Below, one piece after another: positions 55,350 through 64,000 of a DNA stretch of 64,000 nucleotides. The notes beneath the pieces were generated by a model, which saw nothing but the letters and a program-made list of their open reading frames with translations, did not search any database and had not been told where the DNA came from. Position 1 is the stretch's first letter. Each line of letters opens with the position of its first letter. Made by a program: the position numbers and the translations under genes. Source of the DNA: Novosphingobium ginsenosidimutans (GTDB taxonomy: Bacteria > Pseudomonadota > Alphaproteobacteria > Sphingomonadales > Sphingomonadaceae); assembly GCF_007954425.1 (NCBI RefSeq), contig NZ_CP042345.1, positions 930,001 to 994,000 on the forward strand, given 5' to 3'.

Positions 55350-55385
55350 GCTGCACGCAAATATACATGTATGACAAGCCTCTGG

Positions 55386-55787
55386 CTAGTGGCCGAACCG
55401 CGCCAGGGCCTGGAAAGGTTGATCGAGCGCACCGATCAGGATCTCATCACCGCAGGCAACCCAGGCGTGCAGGTCATCCACTCCGCCGCGGGCTGCGTCC
55501 GGCAGGACGGCGATCACCAATTGAGCCGGCCGGTCCCGCCGCCGCAGCATCCAGTGCAGCGCCATGGCCTGCGGCAGACACTTGGTCTGCCCGGGCAGAT
55601 GCAGGCTGGCCCGTTCAACCGCTTTCGCCAGCAGCCGATCCCCATCGCTGGCCGACCGGGCTTGCGCCGCTACCGCCACGGGTCCAAGCAGGTGCCGCCA
55701 CCGACCAAGCCGCACGCCCGCCACCAGCAACCGTGCCGCAGCAAGCAGCACCAGGGCTTCGGCCACCAGCAGGCGCCAGCGCATCAT
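55386..55787 (-). CDS. Lasso leader peptidase (B2 protein), transglutaminase-like
   Basis: A 133-residue protein with one or two N-terminal hydrophobic segments (~5-24, 33-42) and the Transglut_core3 domain: catalytic Cys70 in QTKCLPQAMALHWMLRRR and His107 in DDLHAWVACGDEILIG. B2 cuts the leader from the precursor after B1 delivers it. Start ATG 55787 overlaps the B1 stop. The precursor gene follows after 70 bp. Confidence 0.92.
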   Translation of the reverse strand: MMRWRLLVAEALVLLAAARLLVAGVRLGRWRHLLGPVAVAAQARSASDGDRLLAKAVERASLHLPGQTKCLPQAMALHWMLRRRDRPAQLVIAVLPDAARGGVDDLHAWVACGDEILIGALDQPFQALARFGH

Positions 55788-56047
55788 GCCCCCGTCAACA
55801 GCCCCGCCGCCGCGAGCTGGGCCAGGAAGGGATCGACATCTTGGGCAATGGCGCTGGGTTCGACCCCATATTCCGCCGCCAGCGCCGCAATCAGGCCGGC
55901 GCGGTCATTCTGCGCATCAAGCGCCAGCCAGATCGACCGGGCCGTGCCGGTGAGCGAGAAGAAATCCCCGCTGGCCAGGCTCATCACCACCACCTCTTCA
56001 TCGATCGTCGCCTCGGTGAACTGTCCGGCGGCCTTGGCCAAAGTCAT
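55784..56047 (-). CDS. Lasso RiPP recognition element (B1 protein, PqqD-like)
   Basis: An 87-residue winged-helix RRE protein from ATG 56047. The PqqD-like pattern is clear: EEVVVMSLASGDFFSLTGTA then RSIWLALD and a C-terminal helical part with VEPSAIAQDVDPFLAQLAAA. It binds the leader and presents the precursor to B2 and C. The start overlaps the HprK-like stop (ATGA). The long in-frame ORF upstream is the shadow of the kinase gene. Confidence 0.92.
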   Translation of the reverse strand: MTLAKAAGQFTEATIDEEVVVMSLASGDFFSLTGTARSIWLALDAQNDRAGLIAALAAEYGVEPSAIAQDVDPFLAQLAAAGLLTGA

Positions 56048-56907
56048 CGTCCCAACTCCCTGATCCGCTGTGCCGCCAGAGCCAGCGACGCGGCGAACCC
56101 TTCCGCCGAGATCGGCCGCACCAGCCGCGCCATCGTCACCTGCCCCGCCAGCCGCGCCCGCAGCGCGAACAGTTCGGCCCGGCCTGGCTGGGCTGCCTCG
56201 CGGAAGAGTTCCTGCGTATAGTGATCGTCTTCCAGCCGGACAAATCGTTCCGCGCCGCGCGCTTCGTGCCAGCGGACGTCCGGGCCGGTTTCCAGAAATA
56301 CCAGGCCGGCCAGCGGCAGCGGCTGGCCCAGATCGCCCGCGGCGGGCCGGGCATAGAACTTGCCCGTTGCCGCTCCCACCGGCGCTTCGGCGACCGCGCC
56401 AGCAAGTGCCAGCGCATCGGGCAGCAGCTTGAGTCGCTTGTGCCCCGGCATGGCGATCAGGCCCTCGGTGTTGTGCAGATCGACCAGCAGGGAATCGTCG
56501 CAGAACAGCGGAAAGCCCAGCTGCCCCAGCCCCGCCGCCAAGGTCGATTTGCCCGCCCCGGTCGGCCCGGTGAAGGCAATCGCCCGGCCATCGACTGCCA
56601 CGGCCGAGGCATGCAGCGGCAGGAAGCCCTTGAGACAGGCGACCCCGGCATAGACGCTGCCGTTCAGCCACAGCGCTTCCTCGTCCGGATCCGCCCCTTC
56701 GGGCTGCTCGATCACGATCCCTGCGCCTGGCGCGTGGAAATAGCCATAACCACTGTCGGTCCATTGCAGATAGCGCCCGCCGGTGATCAACCGGTGGCCC
56801 AGCGGCACGGTAATCCCGTCCAGGTCGCGCGGCACCGGGCCATGCCGTGCTGCCGTCTCTCGCGCCAGCACGGCCATGGCTTCGGCAGAGGTCCGCAAGG
56901 AAATCAT
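56044..56907 (-). CDS. HPr-kinase-like protein of the lasso cluster
   Basis: A 287-residue protein from ATG 56907. The C-terminal kinase domain has a Walker A GPTGAGKSTLAAG preceded by HASAVAVDGRAIAFT, and the paired acidic LFCDDSLLVDL typical of HprK enzymes. In paeninodin-type clusters such kinases phosphorylate the C-terminal Ser of the precursor; the precursor here ends in Ser. It is the first gene of the cluster. Upstream extension would overlap the divergent rpe gene, so the ATG at 56907 is preferred. Confidence 0.88.
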   Translation of the reverse strand: MISLRTSAEAMAVLARETAARHGPVPRDLDGITVPLGHRLITGGRYLQWTDSGYGYFHAPGAGIVIEQPEGADPDEEALWLNGSVYAGVACLKGFLPLHASAVAVDGRAIAFTGPTGAGKSTLAAGLGQLGFPLFCDDSLLVDLHNTEGLIAMPGHKRLKLLPDALALAGAVAEAPVGAATGKFYARPAAGDLGQPLPLAGLVFLETGPDVRWHEARGAERFVRLEDDHYTQELFREAAQPGRAELFALRARLAGQVTMARLVRPISAEGFAASLALAAQRIRELGR

Positions 56908-57059
56908 CAGCTTGACCCTGTGCCGGGACGGCTGGCAGTGGTCAATCGCCCAAACGAGCGATTTATGCGCCAGATACCGTGTGGAAAACACGGCTTCTCC
57001 GGTTGTTCCTACCAGATGTGGTGGGTAAGCGCCGGGTAAGGGAGGCCTCCGCCGCAGCC

Positions 57060-57728
57060 ATGCCCCATCCGCTGATTTCACCTTCGATCCTCTCTGCCGA
57101 CTTCGCCCGGCTGGGTGAGGAAGTGCGCGCGGTTGACGCTGCCGGGGCTGACTGGATCCATGTCGACGTGATGGACGGGCATTTCGTGCCTAACATCACG
57201 ATCGGGCCGATGGTGGTAAAGGCGCTGCGCCCGCACACGACCAAGCCGCTTGACGTCCACCTGATGATCAGCCCGGTGGACAGCTACCTGGCCGCCTTTG
57301 CCGAGGCCGGGGCCGATATCATCACCGTCCACCCCGAAGCCGGCCCGCACATCCACCGTACGGTCCAAGCGATCAAAGGGCTGGGCAAGCTGGCCGGCGT
57401 CTCGCTCAATCCCGGCACCCCGGCCAAGATGCTGGACTACCTGATCGACGATATCGACCTGGTTCTGGTGATGAGCGTCAATCCGGGCTTCGGCGGGCAA
57501 AGCTTCATCACCAGCCAGCTCCGCAAGATCGAGGCGGTGCGCAAGGCGATCGACAAGAGCGGGCGCGACATCCGGCTGGAAGTGGACGGCGGCGTCGATG
57601 TGGAGACAGCGCGGCTCTGCGTGATGGCCGGGGCCGACGTGCTGGTGGCCGGCACGGCCACTTTCCGCGGCGGGCCAGAGCGCTATGCCGCCAATATCGC
57701 TGCGCTGAAGGCTGCCGGCGGGGCATGA
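57060..57728 (+). CDS. rpe: Ribulose-phosphate 3-epimerase
   Basis: Interconverts ribulose-5-phosphate and xylulose-5-phosphate. The 222-residue TIM-barrel protein starts [20 protein letters not shown] and shows [39 protein letters not shown] and LEVDGGVD, all catalytic or metal/phosphate-binding blocks. ATG 57060. The heparinase gene overlaps its stop by 4 bp. It is divergent from the lasso cluster. Confidence 0.97.
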   Translation: MPHPLISPSILSADFARLGEEVRAVDAAGADWIHVDVMDGHFVPNITIGPMVVKALRPHTTKPLDVHLMISPVDSYLAAFAEAGADIITVHPEAGPHIHRTVQAIKGLGKLAGVSLNPGTPAKMLDYLIDDIDLVLVMSVNPGFGGQSFITSQLRKIEAVRKAIDKSGRDIRLEVDGGVDVETARLCVMAGADVLVAGTATFRGGPERYAANIAALKAAGGA

Positions 57729-59587
57729 TGGAGGCGATGAGCCAAACCCGCGATCATACCACCCCTAATGACGGGGAACCCGCAATCGCGATCCCCCTTG
57801 GCGCGGGCACCGATGCGCCGCTGATTGATCATGGCGCGGCGGCCAACCCCAGCGAACTGGTCGAACCAGGCCGGGCGCTCGCCCTCGCCGATTTCACCCC
57901 GCCAGCGCTCGGCGCGGGCGAGCGGCTGCTGCGGCTGGCCTATCGTCTGGGCGTGCCAGGCTCGACTTTGGCCGCGCCCTTTCGCAAGCCGGCCAAGCCG
58001 CGCCTGCTGGCGACCGTGCTCAATCCGCTGCCGGGCCAGAAGATGGCCGGAACCGCCATTCGCGCCGGGCATTTCCTGGTCCACGGGGTCAAGGCACCGA
58101 TCGCCCAGATCGACTTTGCCGGCGCCGCGCGGATGGCGCCGCCGCTCGAACGCGTGGTCCATTCCTTTGCCTGGCTCGCCGATCTCGAGGCTTCGGCCCC
58201 GCGCGAGCAGGTTGTGCCAGTGGCTGAGCGGGTGCTCGCCGCCTGGCTCAATGCCAACCCTTCACCCCCGTCGCGTCCCGGCAAGGGGCCGGCCTGGACC
58301 GTCGCCAATGCCGGCACCCGCGAACTGAACTGGCTGGTTCACGCGCCGCTGATCCTTTCCGGCAATGACAAGGCCCAGCGCGCCCGCGTGCTTGCGGCGA
58401 TGAACGACACGGCCCGCTGGCTCGACAAGAATGTCGGCCGCGCCGAGGACCTGCTGGCCGAAGTAGCCGGTTGGTGCGGTATCGTTGCCGCCGGGCTGCT
58501 GCTGCCCGATGGCAAGCCGCGCCGCCTGTTTGGTGAGGCAGGGCTGATCAAGGCCCTGGGCGAACTGGTGGGCGATGATGGCGGGATCCTCTCGCGCAGC
58601 CCGCTGGGGCAGATGGAGGCGATCGCCCTGCTGGTCCGGCTGCGCGCCTGCTACAGCGCGGTCCGGCGGGATCCGCCGGCCGCGCTGGAAGCAATCCTGG
58701 CGCTGCTGGTTCCGCCGCTGCTGGCGCTGACCCATGGCGATGGCTCGCTTGGCTCTTGGCAAGGTGGTTGGGCGGTCGACGCGGTCGACGTGGCGGCGCT
58801 GATCGCCGCTTCGGGCGTGCGGACCCGGCCCTTGCGCGATGTGCGCCAGTGGGGTTTCCAGCGCGTTGTCGCGCAGAAGTCGATCCTGCAGTTCGATGCC
58901 GCTCCGCCGCCGCTGGCCAAGCACGCCCGTTCCGGCTGCGCCTCGACCCTGGCCTTCGAGTTCTCGCATCTGGGCCAGCGGATCGTGGTCAACTGCGGCG
59001 GTTCGGCCTGTGCCGGCGGGCTGATCCCGGTGCGGCTTGAGCAGGGCCTGCGCGCCACCGCGGCGCACTCCACCCTGGCGCTCGACGACGCCAATTCGAC
59101 TGCCGTGCTGATCAACGGCCGGATTGGCAGCGGGGTTTCGGAAGTCGAGGTCGACCGGCGGACCATTGCTGGCGAAAAGCTCTTGGGCGCGACCCGGCTT
59201 GAGGCGAGCCACAACGGCTATGTCGCCCGCTATGGCCTGACCCACCGCCGCATCCTGATTCTGCGCGACGAAGGCACCGAGCTGCGCGGCGAGGACCTGC
59301 TGATTCCGGCTGGTGGCAAGGGCAAGAGCGGCAAGGTCGCCTTCGCGATCCGCTTCCATCTTGGCCCTGGGATCGAGGTGGGCCTGAGCGAAGACGGCCA
59401 GGGCGCGGGCCTGGCCATGCCCGATGGCTCTTACTGGCAGTTCCGCGCCGCGGGCCAGGTAACGGTTGAGGAAAGCATCTGGGCTGATGGCCAGGGCCGG
59501 CCCCAGCCGATCCAGCAACTGGTCCTGCAGGGCCTGGTATCACGCGGCGGCGGCAACTTTGCCTGGCTGCTGAAGAAGATGGGATAG
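57725..59587 (+). CDS. Heparinase II/III-family protein
   Basis: A 620-residue protein. The N-terminal helical toroid includes [16 protein letters not shown], and the C-terminal beta-sheet domain with [20 protein letters not shown] and [15 protein letters not shown] matches the heparinase II/III-like family. No signal peptide is seen, so despite the polysaccharide-lyase name it may be cytosolic with another role. In sphingomonads I recall such a gene next to rpe and purH. Start could be ATG 57725 or 57737. The rpe stop overlaps it. Confidence 0.88.
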   Translation: MMEAMSQTRDHTTPNDGEPAIAIPLGAGTDAPLIDHGAAANPSELVEPGRALALADFTPPALGAGERLLRLAYRLGVPGSTLAAPFRKPAKPRLLATVLNPLPGQKMAGTAIRAGHFLVHGVKAPIAQIDFAGAARMAPPLERVVHSFAWLADLEASAPREQVVPVAERVLAAWLNANPSPPSRPGKGPAWTVANAGTRELNWLVHAPLILSGNDKAQRARVLAAMNDTARWLDKNVGRAEDLLAEVAGWCGIVAAGLLLPDGKPRRLFGEAGLIKALGELVGDDGGILSRSPLGQMEAIALLVRLRACYSAVRRDPPAALEAILALLVPPLLALTHGDGSLGSWQGGWAVDAVDVAALIAASGVRTRPLRDVRQWGFQRVVAQKSILQFDAAPPPLAKHARSGCASTLAFEFSHLGQRIVVNCGGSACAGGLIPVRLEQGLRATAAHSTLALDDANSTAVLINGRIGSGVSEVEVDRRTIAGEKLLGATRLEASHNGYVARYGLTHRRILILRDEGTELRGEDLLIPAGGKGKSGKVAFAIRFHLGPGIEVGLSEDGQGAGLAMPDGSYWQFRAAGQVTVEESIWADGQGRPQPIQQLVLQGLVSRGGGNFAWLLKKMG

Positions 59588-59594
59588 CATTCAC

Positions 59595-61184
59595 ATGACT
59601 GAGGTAACGATCCGCCGGGCGCTGCTTTCGGTGTCCGACAAGGCCGGGCTGGTGGAACTGGGCCAGGCCCTTGCCGCGCGCGGGGTGGAACTGGTCTCGA
59701 CCGGCGGCACGGCCAAGGCGCTGCGCGATGCGGGCCTGACCGTGAAGGACATCTCCGAGCTGACCGGCTTTCCCGAGATGATGGACGGGCGGGTCAAGAC
59801 GCTGCACCCCAAGGTCCACGGCGGGCTGCTGGCTGTGCGCGACAATCCCGAGCACGCCAAGGCCATGGCCGAGCACGCAATCGGGGCGATCGATCTGGTG
59901 GTGGTCAACCTCTATCCCTTCGAAGCGACCGTCGCCAAGGGCGCGAGCCGCGACGAGATCATCGAGAATATCGATATCGGCGGCCCTTCGATGGTCCGCT
60001 CGGCGGCCAAGAACCACGCCTATGTGACCATCGTCACCGATCCGGCCGACTATGCCGGCCTGCTGGCCGAGCTCGAGGCAACGGGCGGCGCCACCACCTA
60101 TGACTTCCGCCGCCTGATGGCCGCCCGCGCCTATGCCGCGACCGCTGCCTACGATTCCATGATCAGCCAGTGGTTCGCCTTTGCCGACCAGCAGCAGCTT
60201 TTCCCCGAAACCCTCGCCGTGATCGGCAAGCGGGTGGAAGAACTGCGCTATGGCGAAAACCCGCACCAGCGCGCCGCGCTCTATGTCCCGGCCGGCCCGC
60301 ACGGCCGCGGGATCGCGCAGGCCCGGCAGCTCCAGGGCAAGGAGCTGTCCTACAACAACTACAACGATGCCGATGCCGCCCTGGAACTGGCCGCAGAGTT
60401 CCGCGGGCAGGACCCGGCCGTGGTGATCGTCAAGCACGCCAACCCTTGCGGCGTGGCCCAGGGCGCCAGCCTGCTTGAAGCCTGGACCGGCGCGCTGCAA
60501 TGCGATGACGTCTCGGCCTTTGGCGGGATCGTCGCGGTCAACCAGCCGCTTGATGGCGCAACGGCTGAGGCGATCTGTCAGATATTTACCGAAGTGGTGG
60601 TGGCCCCCGATGCCGACGAAGCAGCGATCGCCGCTTTCGCCAGAAAGAAGAACCTGCGCCTGCTGCTGACAGGTGACCTGCCCGATCCGCGCCGGGGCGG
60701 GCTGATGGTCAAGCCGATCACCGGCGGCCTGTTGGTGCAGAGCCGCGACAACGGCGCGATCGGCCGCGATGACCTGAAGGTCGTGACCAAGCGCGCGCCG
60801 ACCGAGCAGGAATTGAACGACTGTCTGTTCGCCTGGACCGTCGCCCGCCACGTCAAGTCGAACGCCATCGTCTATGCCAAGGACGGGATCACCGCCGGGA
60901 TCGGCGCGGGCCAGATGAACCGCCGTGACTCCAGCCGCATCGCCGCCATGAAGGCTGCCGAGGCGGCTGAGAAGTTCGGCTGGGCGCAGAGCCGCGCAGT
61001 GGGCAGCGCGGTGGCATCTGATGCCTTCTTCCCCTTCGCCGACGGCCTGCTGGCCGCAGCCGAGGCCGGGGCGACTGCCGTGATCCAGCCGGGCGGATCG
61101 ATTCGCGACGAGGAGGTGATCGCCGCTGCAGACGCCGCCGGCCTGGCCATGGTTTTCACCGGGATGCGCCACTTCCGGCATTGA
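59595..61184 (+). CDS. purH: Bifunctional AICAR formyltransferase/IMP cyclohydrolase
   Basis: Catalyses the last two steps of IMP synthesis. The 529-residue protein has the N-terminal cyclohydrolase (MGS-like) domain with [20 protein letters not shown] and [15 protein letters not shown], and the C-terminal transformylase with [25 protein letters not shown] (catalytic Lys-His), [15 protein letters not shown] and [12 protein letters not shown]. Length is normal. It begins 7 bp after the heparinase gene. Confidence 0.98.
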   Translation: MTEVTIRRALLSVSDKAGLVELGQALAARGVELVSTGGTAKALRDAGLTVKDISELTGFPEMMDGRVKTLHPKVHGGLLAVRDNPEHAKAMAEHAIGAIDLVVVNLYPFEATVAKGASRDEIIENIDIGGPSMVRSAAKNHAYVTIVTDPADYAGLLAELEATGGATTYDFRRLMAARAYAATAAYDSMISQWFAFADQQQLFPETLAVIGKRVEELRYGENPHQRAALYVPAGPHGRGIAQARQLQGKELSYNNYNDADAALELAAEFRGQDPAVVIVKHANPCGVAQGASLLEAWTGALQCDDVSAFGGIVAVNQPLDGATAEAICQIFTEVVVAPDADEAAIAAFARKKNLRLLLTGDLPDPRRGGLMVKPITGGLLVQSRDNGAIGRDDLKVVTKRAPTEQELNDCLFAWTVARHVKSNAIVYAKDGITAGIGAGQMNRRDSSRIAAMKAAEAAEKFGWAQSRAVGSAVASDAFFPFADGLLAAAEAGATAVIQPGGSIRDEEVIAAADAAGLAMVFTGMRHFRH

Positions 61185-61316
61185 GTTCCTCGGCTCGCCG
61201 CAAGCTGCAATCGCTTCACCGCTCGGCCGTGCGGCGAAGCGCATTGTTCACTTGGAAGTAAGGCGTTTTTCCGCAGGGAGGGCGCCGACCTTAATATTCG
61301 TTCCGGGAATCCCCTG

Positions 61317-61484
61317 ATGGGCCTGTTCAAGTCCGACCTCTACCGCTCTTTCGGCCTCGGTTTTGTCCTGGGCGCCGTGCTGCTGGTCGGTTCGGTCTGG
61401 GCGCAGAGCGAAGATGGCATTTCCGGAAAAGTGATCCCCAAGGCCGAAGCCGCCGCGCCGACCCTACCCGATCGCACCCGGTGA
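61317..61484 (+). CDS. 55-residue single-helix membrane or exported small protein
   Basis: ATG 61317 to TGA 61484 encodes [20 protein letters not shown] then [20 protein letters not shown] and an Ala/Pro-rich tail. One hydrophobic segment (residues ~11-30) ends in AQ, either a signal peptide or an anchor. A GGGAG-type site lies upstream. Its stop overlaps the GTG of msrA (GTGA), which supports it as a real coupled gene. Function is unknown. Confidence 0.75.
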   Translation: MGLFKSDLYRSFGLGFVLGAVLLVGSVWAQSEDGISGKVIPKAEAAAPTLPDRTR

Positions 61485-62158
61485 GCCGCAAGCTCCTTCT
61501 TCCCGTAATTCTGGCGCTCGCCGCCGCCTGTCAGCAAGCTCCGGCTACCGCCGGCGAAGTTGATGTGCTCGCCCCTGCTGCCGCGCGACCGGCCAAGGAA
61601 GTGCCCGGTCTGAAGACCGCCGTCTTTGCCGGCGGCTGCTTCTGGGGCGTTGAGGCCGTGTTCAGCCACGTCCTGGGCGTGAAAAGCGTGCTGACCGGCT
61701 ATCACGGCGGGAGCGCCAAGACTGCCAATTACGAGCGTGTCGGTTACGGCGATACCGGGCATGCCGAGGCAGTGCAGATCACTTACGACCCGGGCGTGGT
61801 CCGCTATGACCAACTGGTGCGGATCTTCTTCTCGGTCGTCGCCGATCCTACGCTCAAAAACCGCCAGGGGCCGGACGAAGGCACCCAGTACCGCGCCGCC
61901 CTGGTGCCGACGAGCGAGGAGCAGCGGCTCGTCGCCAGCGCCTATCTGGCGCAAATGAAGGCTTCCGGGATCTGGAAGCGGCCGATCGTGACCGGGATCG
62001 AGGGATACAATCGGTTCTACCCGGCCGAGGGCTATCACCAGGACTTCATGGCCAAGAACCCGCAGCACCCCTATATCCTGGCCTGGGACGCGGCCAAGGT
62101 GGCGGCGCTGAAGAAGCGCTTCCCGGGTTTCTACAAGCCGGACTTCACCAAGGGCTAA
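61481..62158 (+). CDS. msrA: Peptide methionine-S-sulfoxide reductase, lipoprotein form
   Basis: Reduces S-epimers of methionine sulfoxide in proteins. The 225-residue protein starts at GTG 61481 with a lipoprotein leader ([17 protein letters not shown], Cys17), followed by the MsrA domain with catalytic Cys in FAGGCFWGVEAVFSHVLGV, TGYHGGSAKTANYERV and GTQYRAAL. The resolving cysteines at the far C-terminus of some MsrAs are absent. Lipidation places it in the envelope. It is coupled to the 55-residue gene; zur follows after 20 bp. Confidence 0.94.
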   Translation: MSRKLLLPVILALAAACQQAPATAGEVDVLAPAAARPAKEVPGLKTAVFAGGCFWGVEAVFSHVLGVKSVLTGYHGGSAKTANYERVGYGDTGHAEAVQITYDPGVVRYDQLVRIFFSVVADPTLKNRQGPDEGTQYRAALVPTSEEQRLVASAYLAQMKASGIWKRPIVTGIEGYNRFYPAEGYHQDFMAKNPQHPYILAWDAAKVAALKKRFPGFYKPDFTKG

Positions 62159-62178
62159 CTAGCGCCTATATCGGCGCG

Positions 62179-62643
62179 ATGTCAGGTCACCATCACAACC
62201 ACGATGAGCATTCGGGCCCCGGCCTGGTCGAGGCTGCGCGCCATGCGCTGACCGATGCGGGCGAGCAGTGGACCGATATGCGCGCCGAAGTGTTCCACGC
62301 CCTTGCCGCGCAGGATCGGCCAGCCTCGGCCTATGACATTGCCGAGAACGTCTCAAAGGGCCGCGGCAAGCGGGTGGCGGCCAACTCGGTCTACCGGATC
62401 CTTGATCTGTTCGTGAAAACCAACCTCGCCCGCCGGGTTGAGAGCGCCAACGCCTATATCGCCAACAGCCACCCCGGCTGCCGCCACGATTGCATCTTCC
62501 TGATCTGCGACGTCTGCGGCCGGGCCGTGCATATCGATGACGACAAGCTGACCGGATCTTTGGTCGAGGCCGCGCGCACTGCGGGCTTTGCCGATATCCG
62601 CCCGGTGGTCGAGCTGCGCGGCGTGTGCGAGCGCTGCAACTGA
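62179..62643 (+). CDS. zur: Fur-family repressor, probable Zur
   Basis: A 154-residue metal-sensing repressor. The N-terminus is His-rich (MSGHHHNHDEH), the winged-helix domain covers ~20-85 (ASAYDIAENV, ANSVYRILDLFVKTNLARRV), and the C-terminal domain has structural-zinc cysteines in FLICDVCG and ERC plus His ligands in NSHPGCRHDCIF and IDDD. The SHPGCRHDC pattern favours Zur over Fur. ATG 62179 has a weak site. Confidence 0.88.
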   Translation: MSGHHHNHDEHSGPGLVEAARHALTDAGEQWTDMRAEVFHALAAQDRPASAYDIAENVSKGRGKRVAANSVYRILDLFVKTNLARRVESANAYIANSHPGCRHDCIFLICDVCGRAVHIDDDKLTGSLVEAARTAGFADIRPVVELRGVCERCN

Positions 62644-62723
62644 ACGGTCTGCACCGGTTCTGCACGGACCTTGGCCGATAGTCTCAATCGACACCAACAA
62701 TTCAACCGTGTAAGGCCGGGGGG

Positions 62724-64000
62724 ATGAGTCAGACTTCCGACACGCCGTTGCTCGATACCGTCAATCTGCCTGCCGATCTGCGCAAGCTTGCCCCTGAGCA
62801 GCTGCGCCAGCTGGCCGACGAACTGCGCACCGAGATGATCAGCGCCGTTGGCACCACGGGCGGGCACCTTGGTTCCGGTCTGGGCGTGGTCGAGCTGACC
62901 GTGGCGATCCACTATGTGTTCAACACGCCCGACGACAAACTGATCTGGGACGTTGGCCACCAGGCCTATCCGCACAAGATCCTGACCGGGCGGCGTGACC
63001 GCATCCGCACCCTGCGCCAGGGCGGCGGCCTCTCGGGCTTCACCAAGCGCAGCGAGAGCGAGTACGATCCCTTCGGCGCGGCGCACAGCTCCACCTCGAT
63101 CTCGGCCGCGCTGGGCTTTGCCATCGCCAACAAGCTGCAGAACCAGCCCGGCAAGGGCATCGCCGTGATCGGCGATGGCGCGATGAGCGCCGGCATGGCC
63201 TATGAGGCGATGAACAATGCCACCGAAGCCGGCAATCGGCTGGTGGTGATCCTCAACGACAACGACATGTCGATCGCGCCGCCGGTTGGCGGGCTCTCGG
63301 CCTATCTGGCCAAGATCGTCTCCTCGCGCCCGTTCCTCGAACTGCGCGAAGTGGCGCGCAAGATCTCGCGCAAGCTGCCCGAACCGCTGCACATTGCCGC
63401 CCGCAAGACCGACGAGTTCGCCCGGGGCATGGCGATGGGCGGGACCCTGTTCGAAGAGCTGGGCTTCTATTACGTCGGCCCGATCGATGGGCACAATCTT
63501 GATCACCTGATCCCGGTGTTGGAGAATGTGCGCGATGCCGCCGAAGGGCCGTGCCTGATCCATGTCGTGACGCAAAAGGGCAAGGGCTATGCCCCGGCCG
63601 AGGCCAGCGCCGACAAGTATCACGGCGTCCAGAAGTTCGACGTGATCACCGGCGAACAGGTCAAGGCACCGGCCAAGGCCCCGGCCTATCAAAACGTCTT
63701 CGGCGAAACACTGGCCAAACTGGCGGAGAGCGATCCGAAGATTTGCGCGATCACCGCCGCCATGCCGAGCGGCACCGGCGTCGACAAGTTCGCCAAGGCG
63801 CACCCCACCCGCAGCTTTGATGTCGGCATTGCCGAGCAGCACGCCGTGACCTTCGCCGCTGGCCTTGCCGCGCAAGGGATGCGGCCCTTCGCCGCGATCT
63901 ATTCGACCTTCCTGCAGCGCGCCTTTGACCAGGTGGTCCATGATGTGGCGATCCAGAACCTGCCGGTCCGCTTTGCGATCGACCGCGCCGGGCTGGTCGG
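62724..64000 (+). CDS. dxs: 1-Deoxy-D-xylulose-5-phosphate synthase, cut by the window edge
   Basis: First MEP-pathway enzyme, condensing pyruvate and glyceraldehyde-3-phosphate with thiamine diphosphate. From ATG 62724 the first 425 residues are present. Visible: [36 protein letters not shown], the ThDP motif [17 protein letters not shown] then [13 protein letters not shown], and the start of the pyrimidine domain with the catalytic Glu in [15 protein letters not shown]. The 3' end lies beyond 64000. Its product feeds ispG and the crt operon. Confidence 0.98.
   Translation, partial: MSQTSDTPLLDTVNLPADLRKLAPEQLRQLADELRTEMISAVGTTGGHLGSGLGVVELTVAIHYVFNTPDDKLIWDVGHQAYPHKILTGRRDRIRTLRQGGGLSGFTKRSESEYDPFGAAHSSTSISAALGFAIANKLQNQPGKGIAVIGDGAMSAGMAYEAMNNATEAGNRLVVILNDNDMSIAPPVGGLSAYLAKIVSSRPFLELREVARKISRKLPEPLHIAARKTDEFARGMAMGGTLFEELGFYYVGPIDGHNLDHLIPVLENVRDAAEGPCLIHVVTQKGKGYAPAEASADKYHGVQKFDVITGEQVKAPAKAPAYQNVFGETLAKLAESDPKICAITAAMPSGTGVDKFAKAHPTRSFDVGIAEQHAVTFAAGLAAQGMRPFAAIYSTFLQRAFDQVVHDVAIQNLPVRFAIDRAGLV

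Noticed and set aside
55147..55377. 76-codon frame overlapping the lasso precursor as an alternative precursor
   Set aside because: It starts at TTG with no ribosome site, lacks the WxxPxL leader motif and is Arg-rich shadow sequence; the 42-codon frame fits the cluster.

Overview
The window is high-GC DNA packed with genes on both strands and reads as a chromosomal segment of an alphaproteobacterium of the order Sphingomonadales (Sphingomonas/Novosphingobium type). The evidence is the block metK-lnt-DUF4167-prmC-prfA-hisS, a crtY-crtI-crtB carotenoid operon, MEP-pathway isoprenoid genes (ispG, dxs), and many secreted amidohydrolases and peptidases. The order call is an inference from gene content. 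I see no rRNA, tRNA, CRISPR array, transposase or phage module.

Layout. 1-7032: housekeeping genes on the minus strand (metK, truncated at the left edge, then lnt, DUF4167, prmC, prfA, hisS), with a metK operator-like palindrome and a REP pair between hisS and prfA. 7121-15557: plus-strand genes for an M61 peptidase, DUF1345, ppa, the carotenoid operon crtY-crtI-LOG-crtB, and prephenate dehydratase. 15604-20573: small secreted protein, three GNATs, ispG, EamA transporter, L,D-transpeptidase. 20586-20974: a 389-bp unit made of a GIY-YIG nuclease gene between perfect 33-bp hairpin-forming inverted repeats, lying between two convergent L,D-transpeptidase genes. 22632-25872: secreted amidohydrolase and DUF885 peptidase. 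25869-30728: minus-strand catabolic operon FMO-P450-enoyl-CoA hydratase-GST-VOC. 30900-37158: mixed accessory genes, including a degenerate SRAP protein, a styrene-oxide-isomerase-like membrane protein with a diiron-type hydrolase, and a TetR gene divergent from a secreted 43-residue-repeat protein. 37200-39602: TPP riboswitch, thiC and a small gene. 39706-40542: an AT-richer gene of likely foreign origin. 40636-47729: small accessory and stress genes (two exported RidA proteins, excalibur, DUF2726, BLUF, GFA, YaiI, PhnA, a hydroxylaminobenzene-mutase-like protein, M20 amidohydrolase). 47761-50922: a CDP-inositol module. 51413-50919: a DUF2141 protein. 56907-51555: a lasso-type RiPP cluster. 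57060-64000: rpe, heparinase II/III, purH, msrA, zur and dxs, truncated at the right edge.

How genes work together. Dxs and IspG make isoprenoid precursors, and CrtB, CrtI and CrtY turn them (via GGPP) into beta-carotene-type carotenoids. Ino1, the nucleotidyltransferase and the CDP-alcohol phosphatidyltransferase form a plausible route from glucose-6-phosphate through CDP-inositol to an inositol lipid or di-inositol phosphate. HprK-like kinase, B1, B2, precursor, C and the ABC transporter form a complete lasso-type cluster, but the precursor has no Asp or Glu after its leader motif, so the expected isopeptide ring cannot be assigned. PrmC modifies the release factor encoded by the overlapping prfA gene.

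Most notable: the GIY-YIG/inverted-repeat unit and its gene-less REP-pair counterpart, the atypical lasso cluster, the CDP-inositol module, the repeat protein with three TCTAGA boxes spaced 13 bp apart, and an SRAP homologue lacking its expected catalytic residues.
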